A DNA stretch of 64,000 nucleotides from Deltaproteobacteria bacterium IMCC39524 (lineage in GTDB: Bacteria; Desulfobacterota; Desulfuromonadia; Desulfuromonadales; BM103), in NCBI GenBank assembly GCA_029667085.1, contig JARUHJ010000007.1, forward strand, positions 1-64,000. The letters are read 5' to 3'. The position numbers were made by a program, and so were the translations under genes. This document shows, one piece after another, positions 34,377 to 43,713 of this stretch; position 1 is the first letter of the stretch; each line of letters begins with the position of its first letter. The notes beneath the pieces were generated by a model, which ran no database searches, was not told the DNA's origin, and saw only the letters and a program-made list of their open reading frames with translations.

Positions 34377-37300
34377 ATGAAGCACGGTAAATCTGTAGCA
34401 ATCGTCGGGGTCGGCGGCATTTTTCCAATGTCACCGACCCTGGACCGTTTCTGGGAAACGATTACCGGCAATGTCGACACGTCTCGGCAGCCACCGCAAG
34501 GGCGCTGGCTGCTCGAACCCGATGAAGCCTTTGATCCCGCAATCGGTGCTCCCGACAAAATCTATTCGAAGAAAGCCTGCTTCATTGATGACGAGATCGA
34601 TACGTCATCCGTTGCCGGCCTCGAGATCGATGCCGATTTCTTAAACGGTCTCGACCCGATGTATCGCCTGCTGTTGCGTACCGGCCACCAAGCGTTTAGT
34701 GATGGCCGCATCGACCAGGTTGATCGGCAGAAGGTCGGCGTCATCATCGGCAACCTGGCTCTCCCCAGTGAACACTCCTCGACCATGGCCAGGGATTATC
34801 TCGGCCGCACTTTCGCCGAAAAAGTCCTCGGTACAGAAGCGCAAGCGGAGCTGCCGAGTGTCGACCCTCTGAATCGCTACGTCGCCGGTCTTCCTGCCGG
34901 TCTCCTCGCCAAAGCTCTCGGCCTCGGTGGCACCTGTTATACCCTTGATGCGGCTTGTGCCTCATCACTCTATGCCATCAAGCTGGCTGTCGATGAACTG
35001 CTGGCCGGACGTGCCGATGCCATGCTGACCGGTGGACTGGCGCGGCCTGATTCTCTCTACACCCAGATGGGCTTCTCCCAACTGCATGCTTTATCTCCTT
35101 CCGGTACCTGTTCCCCTTTCGACGCCAATGGCGATGGTCTGGTGGTCGGCGAGGGCAGTGGTATGTTCCTGCTCAAACGCACCGAAGATGCCGTGCGTGC
35201 CGGCGATCATATCTATGCCGTGATTCGCGGCATCGGCCTGTCCAACGATATCGGCGGCAGCTTGCTGGCTCCTGCCTCAGAAGGGCAGCTGCGTGCGATG
35301 CGTTCTGCCTACCAGCAAGCCGGTTGGTCTCCTTCCGATGTTGATATGATCGAGTGCCACGCCACTGGTACCCCGGTTGGAGACGTGGTCGAGTTCTCCA
35401 GCCTGAAAAGTCTCTGGGGTAAAGAAGGTTGGCAGTCGGGCCAGTGTGTGATCGGGTCGGTGAAATCGAATATCGGGCATCTGTTGACAGCTGCCGGTTC
35501 CGCCGCTTTGATGAAAACCCTGTTGGCGATGAAAGAACGCACTCTGCCGCCGACCGCTAACTTTGCGCAGCCGGCCAAGGGTGTTGACCTTGAGAAAAGT
35601 CCGTTCCGGGTTCTGCGCCAATCAAAGCCCTGGAAGCAGCGCAAGCAAGGCCAGCCGCGCCGGGCTGCCGTAAGTGCTTTCGGTTTTGGCGGAATCAACG
35701 CTCACCTGCTGGTTGAGGAATGGATTCCAAAACAACCGGCAAAAAGTTCTGTGACCTATCCACCGTCATTCAAGAAGAAGAACCCACCGATCGCGATTGT
35801 CGGCATGGGTGCACATCTTGGCCCCTGGGATTCTCTTGACTCTCTGCGCAGCCGCTTCCTGGGTGATGAAACAGTCAAGCCAGAGCTCCCCTCACGCTGG
35901 TGGGGGGCGGAAGAGAGCCGTTGGTTTAAAAACAAAGGCTTCAAAAAATCCGATTTCAAAGGCTTTTACGTTTCTGATGCGCACGCCTCTCCCGGAGTCT
36001 TTCGCATTCCGCCGAAAGAGGTTGAGGAGATGCTGCCCCGCCAACTCCTGATGCTCAAGGTGGCCGACGAGGCCTTGAAGGACGCCGGCATCAAGAAAGA
36101 GGACCTGCTCTTTACCGGGGTCTTTATCGGAACGGGGCTGGATCTTAACGCGACCAACTTCAGCTTTCGCTGGGGTCTTGAAAAACTGGCTCGCCGGTGG
36201 GCGCAACAGCTTGGCCGCGACCTCTCCGAAGCGGAGCTTAATGATTGGATTGCCGCTCTGCGCGAATCGGCCGGTCCGGCCTTAAGTGCCAACCGGGTAA
36301 TGGGGGCGCTCGGCAGCATCGTTGCCAGCCGGGTGGCCAAGGAGTTCAAGGTCGGTGGCCCCAGCTTCACCCTGTCGAGCGAGGAGAACTCCGGTCTAAG
36401 AGCCCTCGAAGTGGGTGTGCGCGCTTTGCAGGAAGGCTCTATCAACCGGGCGATTGTAGGCGCTGCGGACATGGCCGGCGATCTGCGTGCGGTTCTTGGT
36501 CGCCATGAAAAGCAGCCTTATTCAAAGAGTGGCGTTGCTCGCCCCTTTGATAAAAATGCAGACGGTTCACTGGTCGGTGAGGGCGCTGCTGCTGTTATTC
36601 TGAAACGACTTGATGACGCCAAGCAGGATGGTGATCATATCTATGCTGTTATAAAGGGTGTTGGTACGGCAACCGGCGGCCGGATTGAGGATGAAACCGC
36701 GAACAGTGATGCCTATTCTCTCTCTGTTGAGCGGGCGCTCTTCGAAGCCGGGGCGACTCCGGAATCAGTCAGTTACCTGGAAACCCATGGCAGCGGCCTG
36801 GCGTCGGAGGATCTCCTTGAGGCGAAAGCCCTTGGCGCTATTTTCGGTGCCAAACAGACGCAAAAGCCCTGCTATATAGGCAGTGTCAAGGCTGAAGTCG
36901 GGCATACGGGTTCGGTGGCCGGTCTGGCTTCCCTGATCAAGGCCTCTCTCTGTCTGGAAACGCAACTTTTACCGCCACTGCGCAACCTGCAGTCGCTCCG
37001 CTATGACTGGGTCCGCGGCAAGCGCAATTTCATCGCTGCCGAAGCAGCACAATTCTGGTTGCGCAACCGGGTCGAAGGGCCGCGAAGAGCGCTGGTCAGC
37101 GGTCTTGGCAATGATGGCACCTGCTCCCATGTTGTCCTGGAAGGTTTTGAAAATAAAGCAGGGTGCGCTCAGCCCACGACATTTGAACGGCCATTGGGTG
37201 CCCTCGACGAAGGCCTGTTCGTTCTTGAAGCGGATCATGTTGAAGGGTTGCTGAAAAAGATTACTCAACTTCAGGACTATGTCGCCATGGCCCCTGATGG

Positions 37301-40300
37301 CGGAATCGAAGCCTTGGCGTTTCAGTGGTATCGCGAGACGGGTCTCAACCAGAACAAGCAACGTTGTCTGGCCATGGTTGCGTCGAATCGTGCGGAACTG
37401 CTTGACCTGCTTGAGCATGCGTTGCTTTCCCTGTGTGATAATCCGGAAAAGATGCTGGGTGGCAATGGCATGAATGGAACTGTGCTCTCCACGAGCCTTC
37501 GCGATCGACTTTTCTATGCTCCGTCACCGCTTGCAGAGCAAGGTAAAGTTGCCTTTATCTTCCCCGGCTCCGGCAATCATTTTGCGGCTATGGGGCGTGA
37601 TCTCTCAGCTCGTTGGCCCGCTATCTACAGCCATCAGGATGGCCTGAGCAAGTTTTTGGCCCGGCAGTTTTTACCCGAAAATTTCTGGAAATCTGAACTG
37701 TCCGAGACGCTGCATGACGACCATAATGCCCTGGTTATCGCCCAGGTTGCCCTGGGCACTGCAGTTAGCGACCTGGTGCGCAGCTTTGGTATTGAGCCCA
37801 GCGCTGTGAGCGGTTACAGCCTTGGCGAATCGGCCGGCCTTTTCTCCTTTGGTGCCTGGCAGGACCGCGACGGCATGTCGCAAAGGCTTAACGAATCGAC
37901 CCTCTTTACAGAACAGCTTGCCGGTGAGTGCAAGGCCGCTCGCAAGGTCTGGAACTTGCCAAAGAACGAACAGGTCGACTGGGTCTTAGGTCTTGTTGAT
38001 GCTCCTGCAGAGAAAGTAAAAGAGGCTCTTGTCGGCAAAGACAAGGCCTACCTGTTGATCATCAATACGCACAAGGAGTGCGTTGTTGGTGGTGATCGTA
38101 ACCAGGTCGAAGCCCTGGCTCGCGAAGTCAATGGTCACTTCTTCCCCCTGCGTGGCGTAACCACAGTGCATTGCGAGGTTGCCGAGCCGGTGGCGAAGCC
38201 TTACCGGGAGCTGCACCTTTTCCCTGTGACTGCACCCAAAGACATTACTTTCTACAGCTGCAACCTGGGTCAGAGCTATCAGGTCACCACAGACAGCGCT
38301 GCCGATGTGATCCTCGGCCAGGCACTGGAGACGGTTGACTACACCAGGGTCATCGAGCAGGCCTACGCTGACGGCGTACGCATTTTCCTCGAGATGGGAC
38401 CGGGCAATTCCTGCAGTCGGATGATCGGCAACATCCTCGAAGGCAAACCGCATATGACCCGGGCGGTCTGCTACCCCGGACAGAAGGCGACTTCTTTGCT
38501 CCTGCGCCTGCTCTCCAATTGTCTGGCGGAGCGGGTGCCGGTCAATCTTGATGTCCTCTACCCGACGAGTATGATGGTTGGCGAAAAAGAATCCGGTCCA
38601 TGGATTGAAACGGTTATCGGTGGACGTGCTTTTGAACCACCTAAACCTCCGGAGAAACTTGAAGAATCTTCGGGGAGCGGAACGCGGAACGCGGAACGAG
38701 AAGGTCAACAGCATGTGGACGGTCCCTTTCAGGAGACATTTTTCGTCCAACCCCCAGACCCCAGTCCCCAGACCCCGGATCTCGCCAGAGATCCCCTGGT
38801 GGCGCAGATGGCTGAGACGGCTGCTTTGAATGCCAAGACCCATGAAGCCTACCTGACGTTTGCCAGCACCATGGAGAAGACGCTGACCGAAAATATCAAC
38901 CTGCAAATGTCTTTGCTGCAGAAGATGGCTGCCAATGGTGAGCCTGTTCCGAGGCTTGAACCTGTGGTTCAAGCGGGACTCGAAATGTGGGACGCGGGAC
39001 GTGAAAGCTATCCACCTGTCCAGCCCCCAGCCCCCAACCCCCAGCCCCCGCTTTACACCCGCGAAATGTGCATGGAGTTTGCCATCGGTTCGATCGCCAA
39101 GATGCTCGGGCCGGAGTTTGCCGAAGTCGACACTTATCCGACCCGCGTCCGGTTGCCTGATGAGCCGCTGATGCTTGTGGACCGCATCATGACGGTTGAG
39201 GGCGAGCCGCTTTCCATGACCAGTGGCCGGGTGGTGACAGAACATGATGTCACCGCAGATCGCTGGTATCTTGATGGTGGCCGCATTCCCACCTGCGTGG
39301 CTGTTGAAGCGGGCCAGGCCGACCTCTTTCTCTCCGGTTACCTGGGGATCGACTTCCTCAGCAAGGGTAAGGCCGTCTATCGCCTGCTCGATGCCGTGGT
39401 GACTTTCCATCGTGGTCTGCCAGTTGTTGGTGATGTGATCCGTTACGATATCAAGATCGACCATTTCTTCCGCCAGGACCAGACCTACCTCTTCAGATTC
39501 AACTTCGAGGGCACTGTCAACGGCGAGCCTCTACTGTCCATGCAGAACGGTTGCGCAGGCTTCTTTAGCGAACAGGAGCTGGCTGCGGGCAAAGGTATTG
39601 TCCACACCAAACTCGACTTGCTGCCGCAACCCGGTATCAAACCTGAGGACTGGCGTGATTTGGCACCCTTGACCGTTGAGTCTTACGATGAAGCCCAGGT
39701 CGATGCCATCTACGCCGGCGATCTGGCGACGGCCTTCGGTGAGCTCTTTGCTGATCTGAAACTGACAAAACCCTACACCTTGCCCGGTGGTTACTTAAAG
39801 CTGGTCGATCGGGTCATCGAACTCAACCCGCTGGGTGGTCGCTATGGTCTCGGTCAGATTCGCGCCGAGATGGACATCAGCCCGGACGACTGGTTTTTAA
39901 CCTGCCACTTCTGCGACGATAACGTTATGCCCGGTACCCTGATGTACGAGTGCTGCATGCACACCCTGCGTATCTACCTGCTGCGTATGGGTTGGATCGG
40001 TGAAGAGGGCAGCACCTGGTGCGAACCGATCCCAGGTGTGGATAGCGGCTTGAAGTGTCGCGGCCAGGTTATCGAGACGACCAAAACCGTCACCTACCAG
40101 GTCAGCATCAAGGAACTCGGCTATGGGCCCGAGCCGTTTGCGATTGTTGATGCGCTGATGTTTGCCGACGGCAAACCGATCGTCGAGATCCCGAACATGT
40201 CGATTCGCCTGGCCGGCCTGACACGCGACAAGGTTGAAGGCTTGTGGTCAAAGGCTGTCACGGAACGAGGCCCGTCTCCTTCCAGCCCCCAGCCCCCAAC

Positions 40301-41402
40301 CCCCAGCCCCCGTGTCCTGTATGATTACGACAAAATCCTAGCCTTCTCGGACGGCAACCCATCCGAAGCGTTCGGTGCCCCTTACAAGGTCTTCGACAGC
40401 GAGCGCAAGATTGCCCGCCTGCCGCGGCCACCGTTCCAGTTCCTCGATCGCATCGTCGATGTTTCCGGCGAGCCGTTCAAGCTGCTTGAAGGCGCAACCT
40501 GTGAAGCCGAGTATGATGTGCCGTCCGATGCCTGGTACTTCAAGGCGGGACGACAGCCGGAGATGCCGTTCAGTGTTTTGCTTGAAGCCGGCCTGCAGCC
40601 ATGCGGTTGGCTGGCCGCCTATCTTGGCTCAGCTTTGACCAGTGCAACCGATCTCAAGTTCCGCAACCTCGACGGCAATGCCATACAGCACCGTCCGGTG
40701 ACACCCGAATCGGGAACTTTGACCACCAGGGTCACGATTACCCGTATCGCCAGCAGTGGCGGTATGATCATCCAGAATTACGATTTTGAAATCAGCGATC
40801 ATCTCGGTCCGGTCTATACCGGCGACACGGTCTTTGGCTTCTTCTCGACAGAATCTCTCGCTCAACAGGTCGGGGTGCGTGAAGCCCAACCTTATCAGCC
40901 GAGTGCCGGGGAAATCGCCCGCGGTGGGCAGTTTGACTACCCGACAGAAGCACCTTTCCCCGCAACCAGGATGCGTATGATCGATCACATTGAGTTGTTT
41001 GTTGCTGATGGTGGTCCGCAAAGCCTTGGCTTTATTCGCGGCAGTAAGCTTGTCGATCCAGATGAGTGGTTCTTTAAAGCCCACTTCTACCAGGATCCGG
41101 TTTGGCCCGGCTCTCTCGGCCTCGAGTCCTTTTTGCAACTGCTTAAAATCGCTGCCGTCAAACGTTGGGGGGGCGCTGCCAACACCGTCCTGGAAACTAT
41201 CGCGCAGGGCGAGCCGCATCGCTGGAACTATCGCGGTCAGATTATTCCGAGCAATGATAAGGTCCTGGTCGAGGCTGTCGTCACTTCGGTTGATGATGAA
41301 CAACGTCTTTTGAAAGCTGACGGTTACCTTTCGGTGGATGGCAAGGTCATCTACCAGATGAAAGACTTTTCCATCCGGTTGTGGCCGGATGGAAAGCTTT
41401 AA
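34377..41402 (+). CDS. pfaC: PfaC-type PUFA synthase: KS-CLF-AT-DH-DH
   Basis: 2341 residues, 2 bases after pfaA. KS (about 5-455) has active Cys194 (DAACASS) and HATGT. The second KS (about 470-900) has Glu670 in place of the Cys, so it is a chain-length factor. An AT follows (about 1050-1380; Ser1148 in GYSLGES, His1265). Two FabA-like double hot-dog dehydratases come last (about 1560-1960 with His1844 in CHFCDDNVMPG; about 1980-2330 with His2236 in HFYQDPVWPG). The AT within this chain replaces a separate PfaB. No AGPAT or thioesterase domain follows the last DH, unlike the related myxobacterial Pfa3. Linkers contain Pro-rich stretches coded by DNA repeats. Confidence 0.95.
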   Translation: MKHGKSVAIVGVGGIFPMSPTLDRFWETITGNVDTSRQPPQGRWLLEPDEAFDPAIGAPDKIYSKKACFIDDEIDTSSVAGLEIDADFLNGLDPMYRLLLRTGHQAFSDGRIDQVDRQKVGVIIGNLALPSEHSSTMARDYLGRTFAEKVLGTEAQAELPSVDPLNRYVAGLPAGLLAKALGLGGTCYTLDAACASSLYAIKLAVDELLAGRADAMLTGGLARPDSLYTQMGFSQLHALSPSGTCSPFDANGDGLVVGEGSGMFLLKRTEDAVRAGDHIYAVIRGIGLSNDIGGSLLAPASEGQLRAMRSAYQQAGWSPSDVDMIECHATGTPVGDVVEFSSLKSLWGKEGWQSGQCVIGSVKSNIGHLLTAAGSAALMKTLLAMKERTLPPTANFAQPAKGVDLEKSPFRVLRQSKPWKQRKQGQPRRAAVSAFGFGGINAHLLVEEWIPKQPAKSSVTYPPSFKKKNPPIAIVGMGAHLGPWDSLDSLRSRFLGDETVKPELPSRWWGAEESRWFKNKGFKKSDFKGFYVSDAHASPGVFRIPPKEVEEMLPRQLLMLKVADEALKDAGIKKEDLLFTGVFIGTGLDLNATNFSFRWGLEKLARRWAQQLGRDLSEAELNDWIAALRESAGPALSANRVMGALGSIVASRVAKEFKVGGPSFTLSSEENSGLRALEVGVRALQEGSINRAIVGAADMAGDLRAVLGRHEKQPYSKSGVARPFDKNADGSLVGEGAAAVILKRLDDAKQDGDHIYAVIKGVGTATGGRIEDETANSDAYSLSVERALFEAGATPESVSYLETHGSGLASEDLLEAKALGAIFGAKQTQKPCYIGSVKAEVGHTGSVAGLASLIKASLCLETQLLPPLRNLQSLRYDWVRGKRNFIAAEAAQFWLRNRVEGPRRALVSGLGNDGTCSHVVLEGFENKAGCAQPTTFERPLGALDEGLFVLEADHVEGLLKKITQLQDYVAMAPDGGIEALAFQWYRETGLNQNKQRCLAMVASNRAELLDLLEHALLSLCDNPEKMLGGNGMNGTVLSTSLRDRLFYAPSPLAEQGKVAFIFPGSGNHFAAMGRDLSARWPAIYSHQDGLSKFLARQFLPENFWKSELSETLHDDHNALVIAQVALGTAVSDLVRSFGIEPSAVSGYSLGESAGLFSFGAWQDRDGMSQRLNESTLFTEQLAGECKAARKVWNLPKNEQVDWVLGLVDAPAEKVKEALVGKDKAYLLIINTHKECVVGGDRNQVEALAREVNGHFFPLRGVTTVHCEVAEPVAKPYRELHLFPVTAPKDITFYSCNLGQSYQVTTDSAADVILGQALETVDYTRVIEQAYADGVRIFLEMGPGNSCSRMIGNILEGKPHMTRAVCYPGQKATSLLLRLLSNCLAERVPVNLDVLYPTSMMVGEKESGPWIETVIGGRAFEPPKPPEKLEESSGSGTRNAEREGQQHVDGPFQETFFVQPPDPSPQTPDLARDPLVAQMAETAALNAKTHEAYLTFASTMEKTLTENINLQMSLLQKMAANGEPVPRLEPVVQAGLEMWDAGRESYPPVQPPAPNPQPPLYTREMCMEFAIGSIAKMLGPEFAEVDTYPTRVRLPDEPLMLVDRIMTVEGEPLSMTSGRVVTEHDVTADRWYLDGGRIPTCVAVEAGQADLFLSGYLGIDFLSKGKAVYRLLDAVVTFHRGLPVVGDVIRYDIKIDHFFRQDQTYLFRFNFEGTVNGEPLLSMQNGCAGFFSEQELAAGKGIVHTKLDLLPQPGIKPEDWRDLAPLTVESYDEAQVDAIYAGDLATAFGELFADLKLTKPYTLPGGYLKLVDRVIELNPLGGRYGLGQIRAEMDISPDDWFLTCHFCDDNVMPGTLMYECCMHTLRIYLLRMGWIGEEGSTWCEPIPGVDSGLKCRGQVIETTKTVTYQVSIKELGYGPEPFAIVDALMFADGKPIVEIPNMSIRLAGLTRDKVEGLWSKAVTERGPSPSSPQPPTPSPRVLYDYDKILAFSDGNPSEAFGAPYKVFDSERKIARLPRPPFQFLDRIVDVSGEPFKLLEGATCEAEYDVPSDAWYFKAGRQPEMPFSVLLEAGLQPCGWLAAYLGSALTSATDLKFRNLDGNAIQHRPVTPESGTLTTRVTITRIASSGGMIIQNYDFEISDHLGPVYTGDTVFGFFSTESLAQQVGVREAQPYQPSAGEIARGGQFDYPTEAPFPATRMRMIDHIELFVADGGPQSLGFIRGSKLVDPDEWFFKAHFYQDPVWPGSLGLESFLQLLKIAAVKRWGGAANTVLETIAQGEPHRWNYRGQIIPSNDKVLVEAVVTSVDDEQRLLKADGYLSVDGKVIYQMKDFSIRLWPDGKL
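39021..39050 (+). repeat. 30-bp C-rich repeat in pfaC linker, copy 1
   Basis: Identical over 30 bases to 40283-40312 (CAGCCCCCAG-type units). Here read as QPPAPNPQPP in the AT-DH linker. A GGGACGCGGGACG purine arm lies just upstream (38989). Confidence 0.9.
40283..40312 (+). repeat. 30-bp C-rich repeat in pfaC linker, copy 2
   Basis: The same 30 bases as 39021-39050 but read in another frame, giving SPQPPTPSPR between DH1 and DH2. A third, related block (CCCCAGACCCCAGTCCCC-like) lies at 38752-38780, with GGAACGCGGAACG at 38678-38700. Confidence 0.9.
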
Positions 41403-41520
41403 GCTCTAGAGTTTTGAAGCTGTAAAGTGGGAATTCTTTAAAGCCCTAGAGTCCTGAAACCTTACAGTCTTATAGCTTTACAGCCTTATAGCGAGCTTGT
41501 AGTATGTGGCGAGCTTGGCA
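41403..41520. repeat. word-like repeats between pfaC and oleA
   Basis: Imperfect copies of CTCTAGAGTTTTGAAGC / CCCTAGAGTCCTGAAAC and CTTACAGTCTTATAG / CTTTACAGCCTTATAG. Occupies most of the pfaC-oleA gap; no terminator is obvious. Confidence 0.6.
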
Positions 41521-41544
41521 TTAATTAAGATAATGGTGGTGTGA

Positions 41545-42588
41545 ATGAAGTACTCACGAGTATACGTGGAATCGGTCGGCTATGAGTTGGCGCCGATCGT
41601 GGTGACATCGACGGAGTTGGAAAGCCGGCTGAAGCCGATGTACGAGGCCCTGCATATTCCCATGGGCCAACTGGAAGCATTGACCGGCATCAGGGAACGC
41701 CGCTGGTGGAAACCGAACACGCGCATTTCGGAAGGGGCGATCGCGGCTGCAAAAAAGGCCCTGCGCGAGCGCAAGATTTCGCCGTCTGATATCGGCGCCG
41801 TCGTCTACGCCGGTGTCTGTCGTGAGCACTACGAACCGGCAACGGCCTGTCAGGTTGCTTCAGCCCTTGGCATCCAGGGGGATGTTGCGATTTACGATAC
41901 CTCCAACGCCTGTCTCGGAGTCCTCAACGGTGTCCTTGATATTGCCAATCGCATTGAGTTGGGCCAGATCCGTGCCGGTCTCGTGGTTGCCTGTGAAAGC
42001 TCTCGAGAAATCAACGAGATCATGATTCAGCAGATGCTGGATAACCCGACCATGGAGAATTTCACCAAGTCTCTGGCCACTTTAACCGGCGGTTCGGGTG
42101 CTGCTGCTGTTCTCCTCACCGATGGTTCCTTTACACCGGCACGACGGCCGCGTCTGCTTGGCGGTGTTAACCTGGCCGAGCCTCAGCATCACACCCTCTG
42201 TCGTTGGGGGATCAAGTCCGACGACCCTGAAAACCATGTCCCTTACATGCAGACTGATGCCGTCGCCGTTATGAAGTACGGTGTGGAATTGGGGAAAAGG
42301 ACCTGGGATGCCTTTGCCAGGGAACTGGATCTGACCACCGATCGCATCGACAAGGTTATCTGTCACCAGGTGGGCGAGGCTCATCAGAAATTGATCCTGC
42401 AGACGATCGGTCTCTCTGCCGACAAGGATTTTTCCTCGTACGAATTTCTCGGCAATATGGGCACCGTTTCTCTGCCGGTAACCGCTGCAATTGCCAAGGA
42501 ACGAGACTTCCTTCTGCCCGGCGACACCGTTGGTTTTCTCGGTATCGGCAGTGGCTTGAACTGCCTGATGCTGGCCATCCAGTGGTGA
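41545..42588 (+). CDS. oleA: OleA: head-to-head acyl condensing thiolase-fold enzyme
   Basis: 347 residues of the KAS III/OleA group. Catalytic Cys123 (TSNACLGVLNG), His274 (ICHQVGEAHQK) and Asn304 (LGNMGTVSLP) are present. The HYEPATACQVASALG stretch after two Glu (94 and 97) fits OleA, where a Glu from the second monomer helps the non-decarboxylative Claisen condensation of two acyl-CoAs to a 2-alkyl-3-ketoacid. First of a complete oleABCD series, following the PUFA synthase on the same strand. In other bacteria OleA can use both saturated and polyunsaturated chains. Confidence 0.93.
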   Translation: MKYSRVYVESVGYELAPIVVTSTELESRLKPMYEALHIPMGQLEALTGIRERRWWKPNTRISEGAIAAAKKALRERKISPSDIGAVVYAGVCREHYEPATACQVASALGIQGDVAIYDTSNACLGVLNGVLDIANRIELGQIRAGLVVACESSREINEIMIQQMLDNPTMENFTKSLATLTGGSGAAAVLLTDGSFTPARRPRLLGGVNLAEPQHHTLCRWGIKSDDPENHVPYMQTDAVAVMKYGVELGKRTWDAFARELDLTTDRIDKVICHQVGEAHQKLILQTIGLSADKDFSSYEFLGNMGTVSLPVTAAIAKERDFLLPGDTVGFLGIGSGLNCLMLAIQW

Positions 42589-42670
42589 TTGTAAAGAGTT
42601 TATGCCAAACGAGAACCAATACTTTTAAATGTAATGCAAAGAGAGCTCTATGAGCGTCAGCTTTTGCTTT

Positions 42671-42756
42671 TATCCTGTTCATCCTGCATATCCCTGTAAA
42701 TCGTCTTTGATTCCAAGGGCTAAAATCTAACAGGGATATACAGGATATGCAGGATG
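42671..42756. repeat. inverted repeat in oleA-oleB gap
   Basis: TATCCTG..ATCCTGCATATCCCTGT (42671-42697) faces ACAGGGATATACAGGATATGCAGGAT (42730-42755). Both arms contain partial tandem words (ATCCTG, ACAGGATAT). The rest of the gap 42589-42798 is empty. Confidence 0.75.
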
Positions 42757-42798
42757 GTTAAACCTAAACACAACAAAGTCTTTCAATGAGTACATTAA

Positions 42799-43713
42799 AT
42801 GAGCGATCTCTACCCCTTTGAAAATAATTTCCTGGAATTAAACCAGCTGAGATATCACTACCTTGACGAAGGTCAGGGTGACCCCGTGGTCATGGTTCAT
42901 GGTAACCCGAGCTGGTCTTTCTACTATCGCAACCTGGCAAAGACGCTGCGCGATCGTTATCGTGTTATCGTCCCTGATCATATCGGTTGCGGTCTCTCAG
43001 ACAAGCCCGGTGACGAGGATTACTCCTATACCCTCAAGCAGCGGGTCGATGATCTCGAGGCTTTGCTTGAGCACCTCGAGGTGCGCGAGCGCATCACCCT
43101 GGTCGTGCATGACTGGGGGGGCATGATCGGCATGGCTTACGCCTCCCGGCACCCGGAGCGGATCGCGCGTCTGGTGATTCTCAATACGGGAGCCTTCCAC
43201 CTTCCTGAAGGCAAGACGTTTCCGCTGGCTCTGAAGATCTGTCGTGATACGGCGATCGGTGCCTTTCTGGTGCAAAAGCTGAACATGTTTGCACTGATGG
43301 CGGCCCGGGTTGGCTGCAAGCGCAACCCGATGTCGCAGGCCTTGCGCGGAGCTTATTGTGCTCCCTACGACACGGTTGCCGATCGCATAGCTACCTTGCG
43401 CTTCGTCCAGGATATCCCGTTGAACCCGGAAGACCCAGGTTATGACCTGGTTACCGAGGTCGAAGAGGGCCTGGATCGCTTTGCTGGTCTGCCGATGACA
43501 ATCTGTTGGGGCATGAAGGATTTTGTGTTCGACAAGCATTTCCTCAAGGAGTGGCAGCGTCGCTTTCCCAATGCGGAAGTCCACGCTTTCGATGACTGCG
43601 GTCATTACATCCTTGAAGATGCCAGCGATGAGGTGATCCCGATTATCGAACAATTCCTGGCGGCCAACCCCCTCGACCCGCCGGCCACGGCAGCTCCTGA
43701 CGAGAGAGCGTAA
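42799..43713 (+). CDS. oleB: OleB: beta-lactone decarboxylase
   Basis: 304 residues, alpha/beta-hydrolase of the haloalkane-dehalogenase subfamily. HGNPSWSF (oxyanion region, about 34-41), nucleophile Asp105 in VHDWGG, and the closing His in DDCGHYILED. OleB proteins convert the beta-lactone made by OleC to a cis-olefin and CO2. It overlaps oleC by one base (TAATG). Its position between oleA and oleC supports the name over a simple dehalogenase. Confidence 0.93.
   Translation: MSDLYPFENNFLELNQLRYHYLDEGQGDPVVMVHGNPSWSFYYRNLAKTLRDRYRVIVPDHIGCGLSDKPGDEDYSYTLKQRVDDLEALLEHLEVRERITLVVHDWGGMIGMAYASRHPERIARLVILNTGAFHLPEGKTFPLALKICRDTAIGAFLVQKLNMFALMAARVGCKRNPMSQALRGAYCAPYDTVADRIATLRFVQDIPLNPEDPGYDLVTEVEEGLDRFAGLPMTICWGMKDFVFDKHFLKEWQRRFPNAEVHAFDDCGHYILEDASDEVIPIIEQFLAANPLDPPATAAPDERA

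Noticed and set aside
37986-39464. 492-residue antisense ORF inside pfaC
   Set aside because: Mirror of pfaC codon usage; no motif of its own and no start signal.
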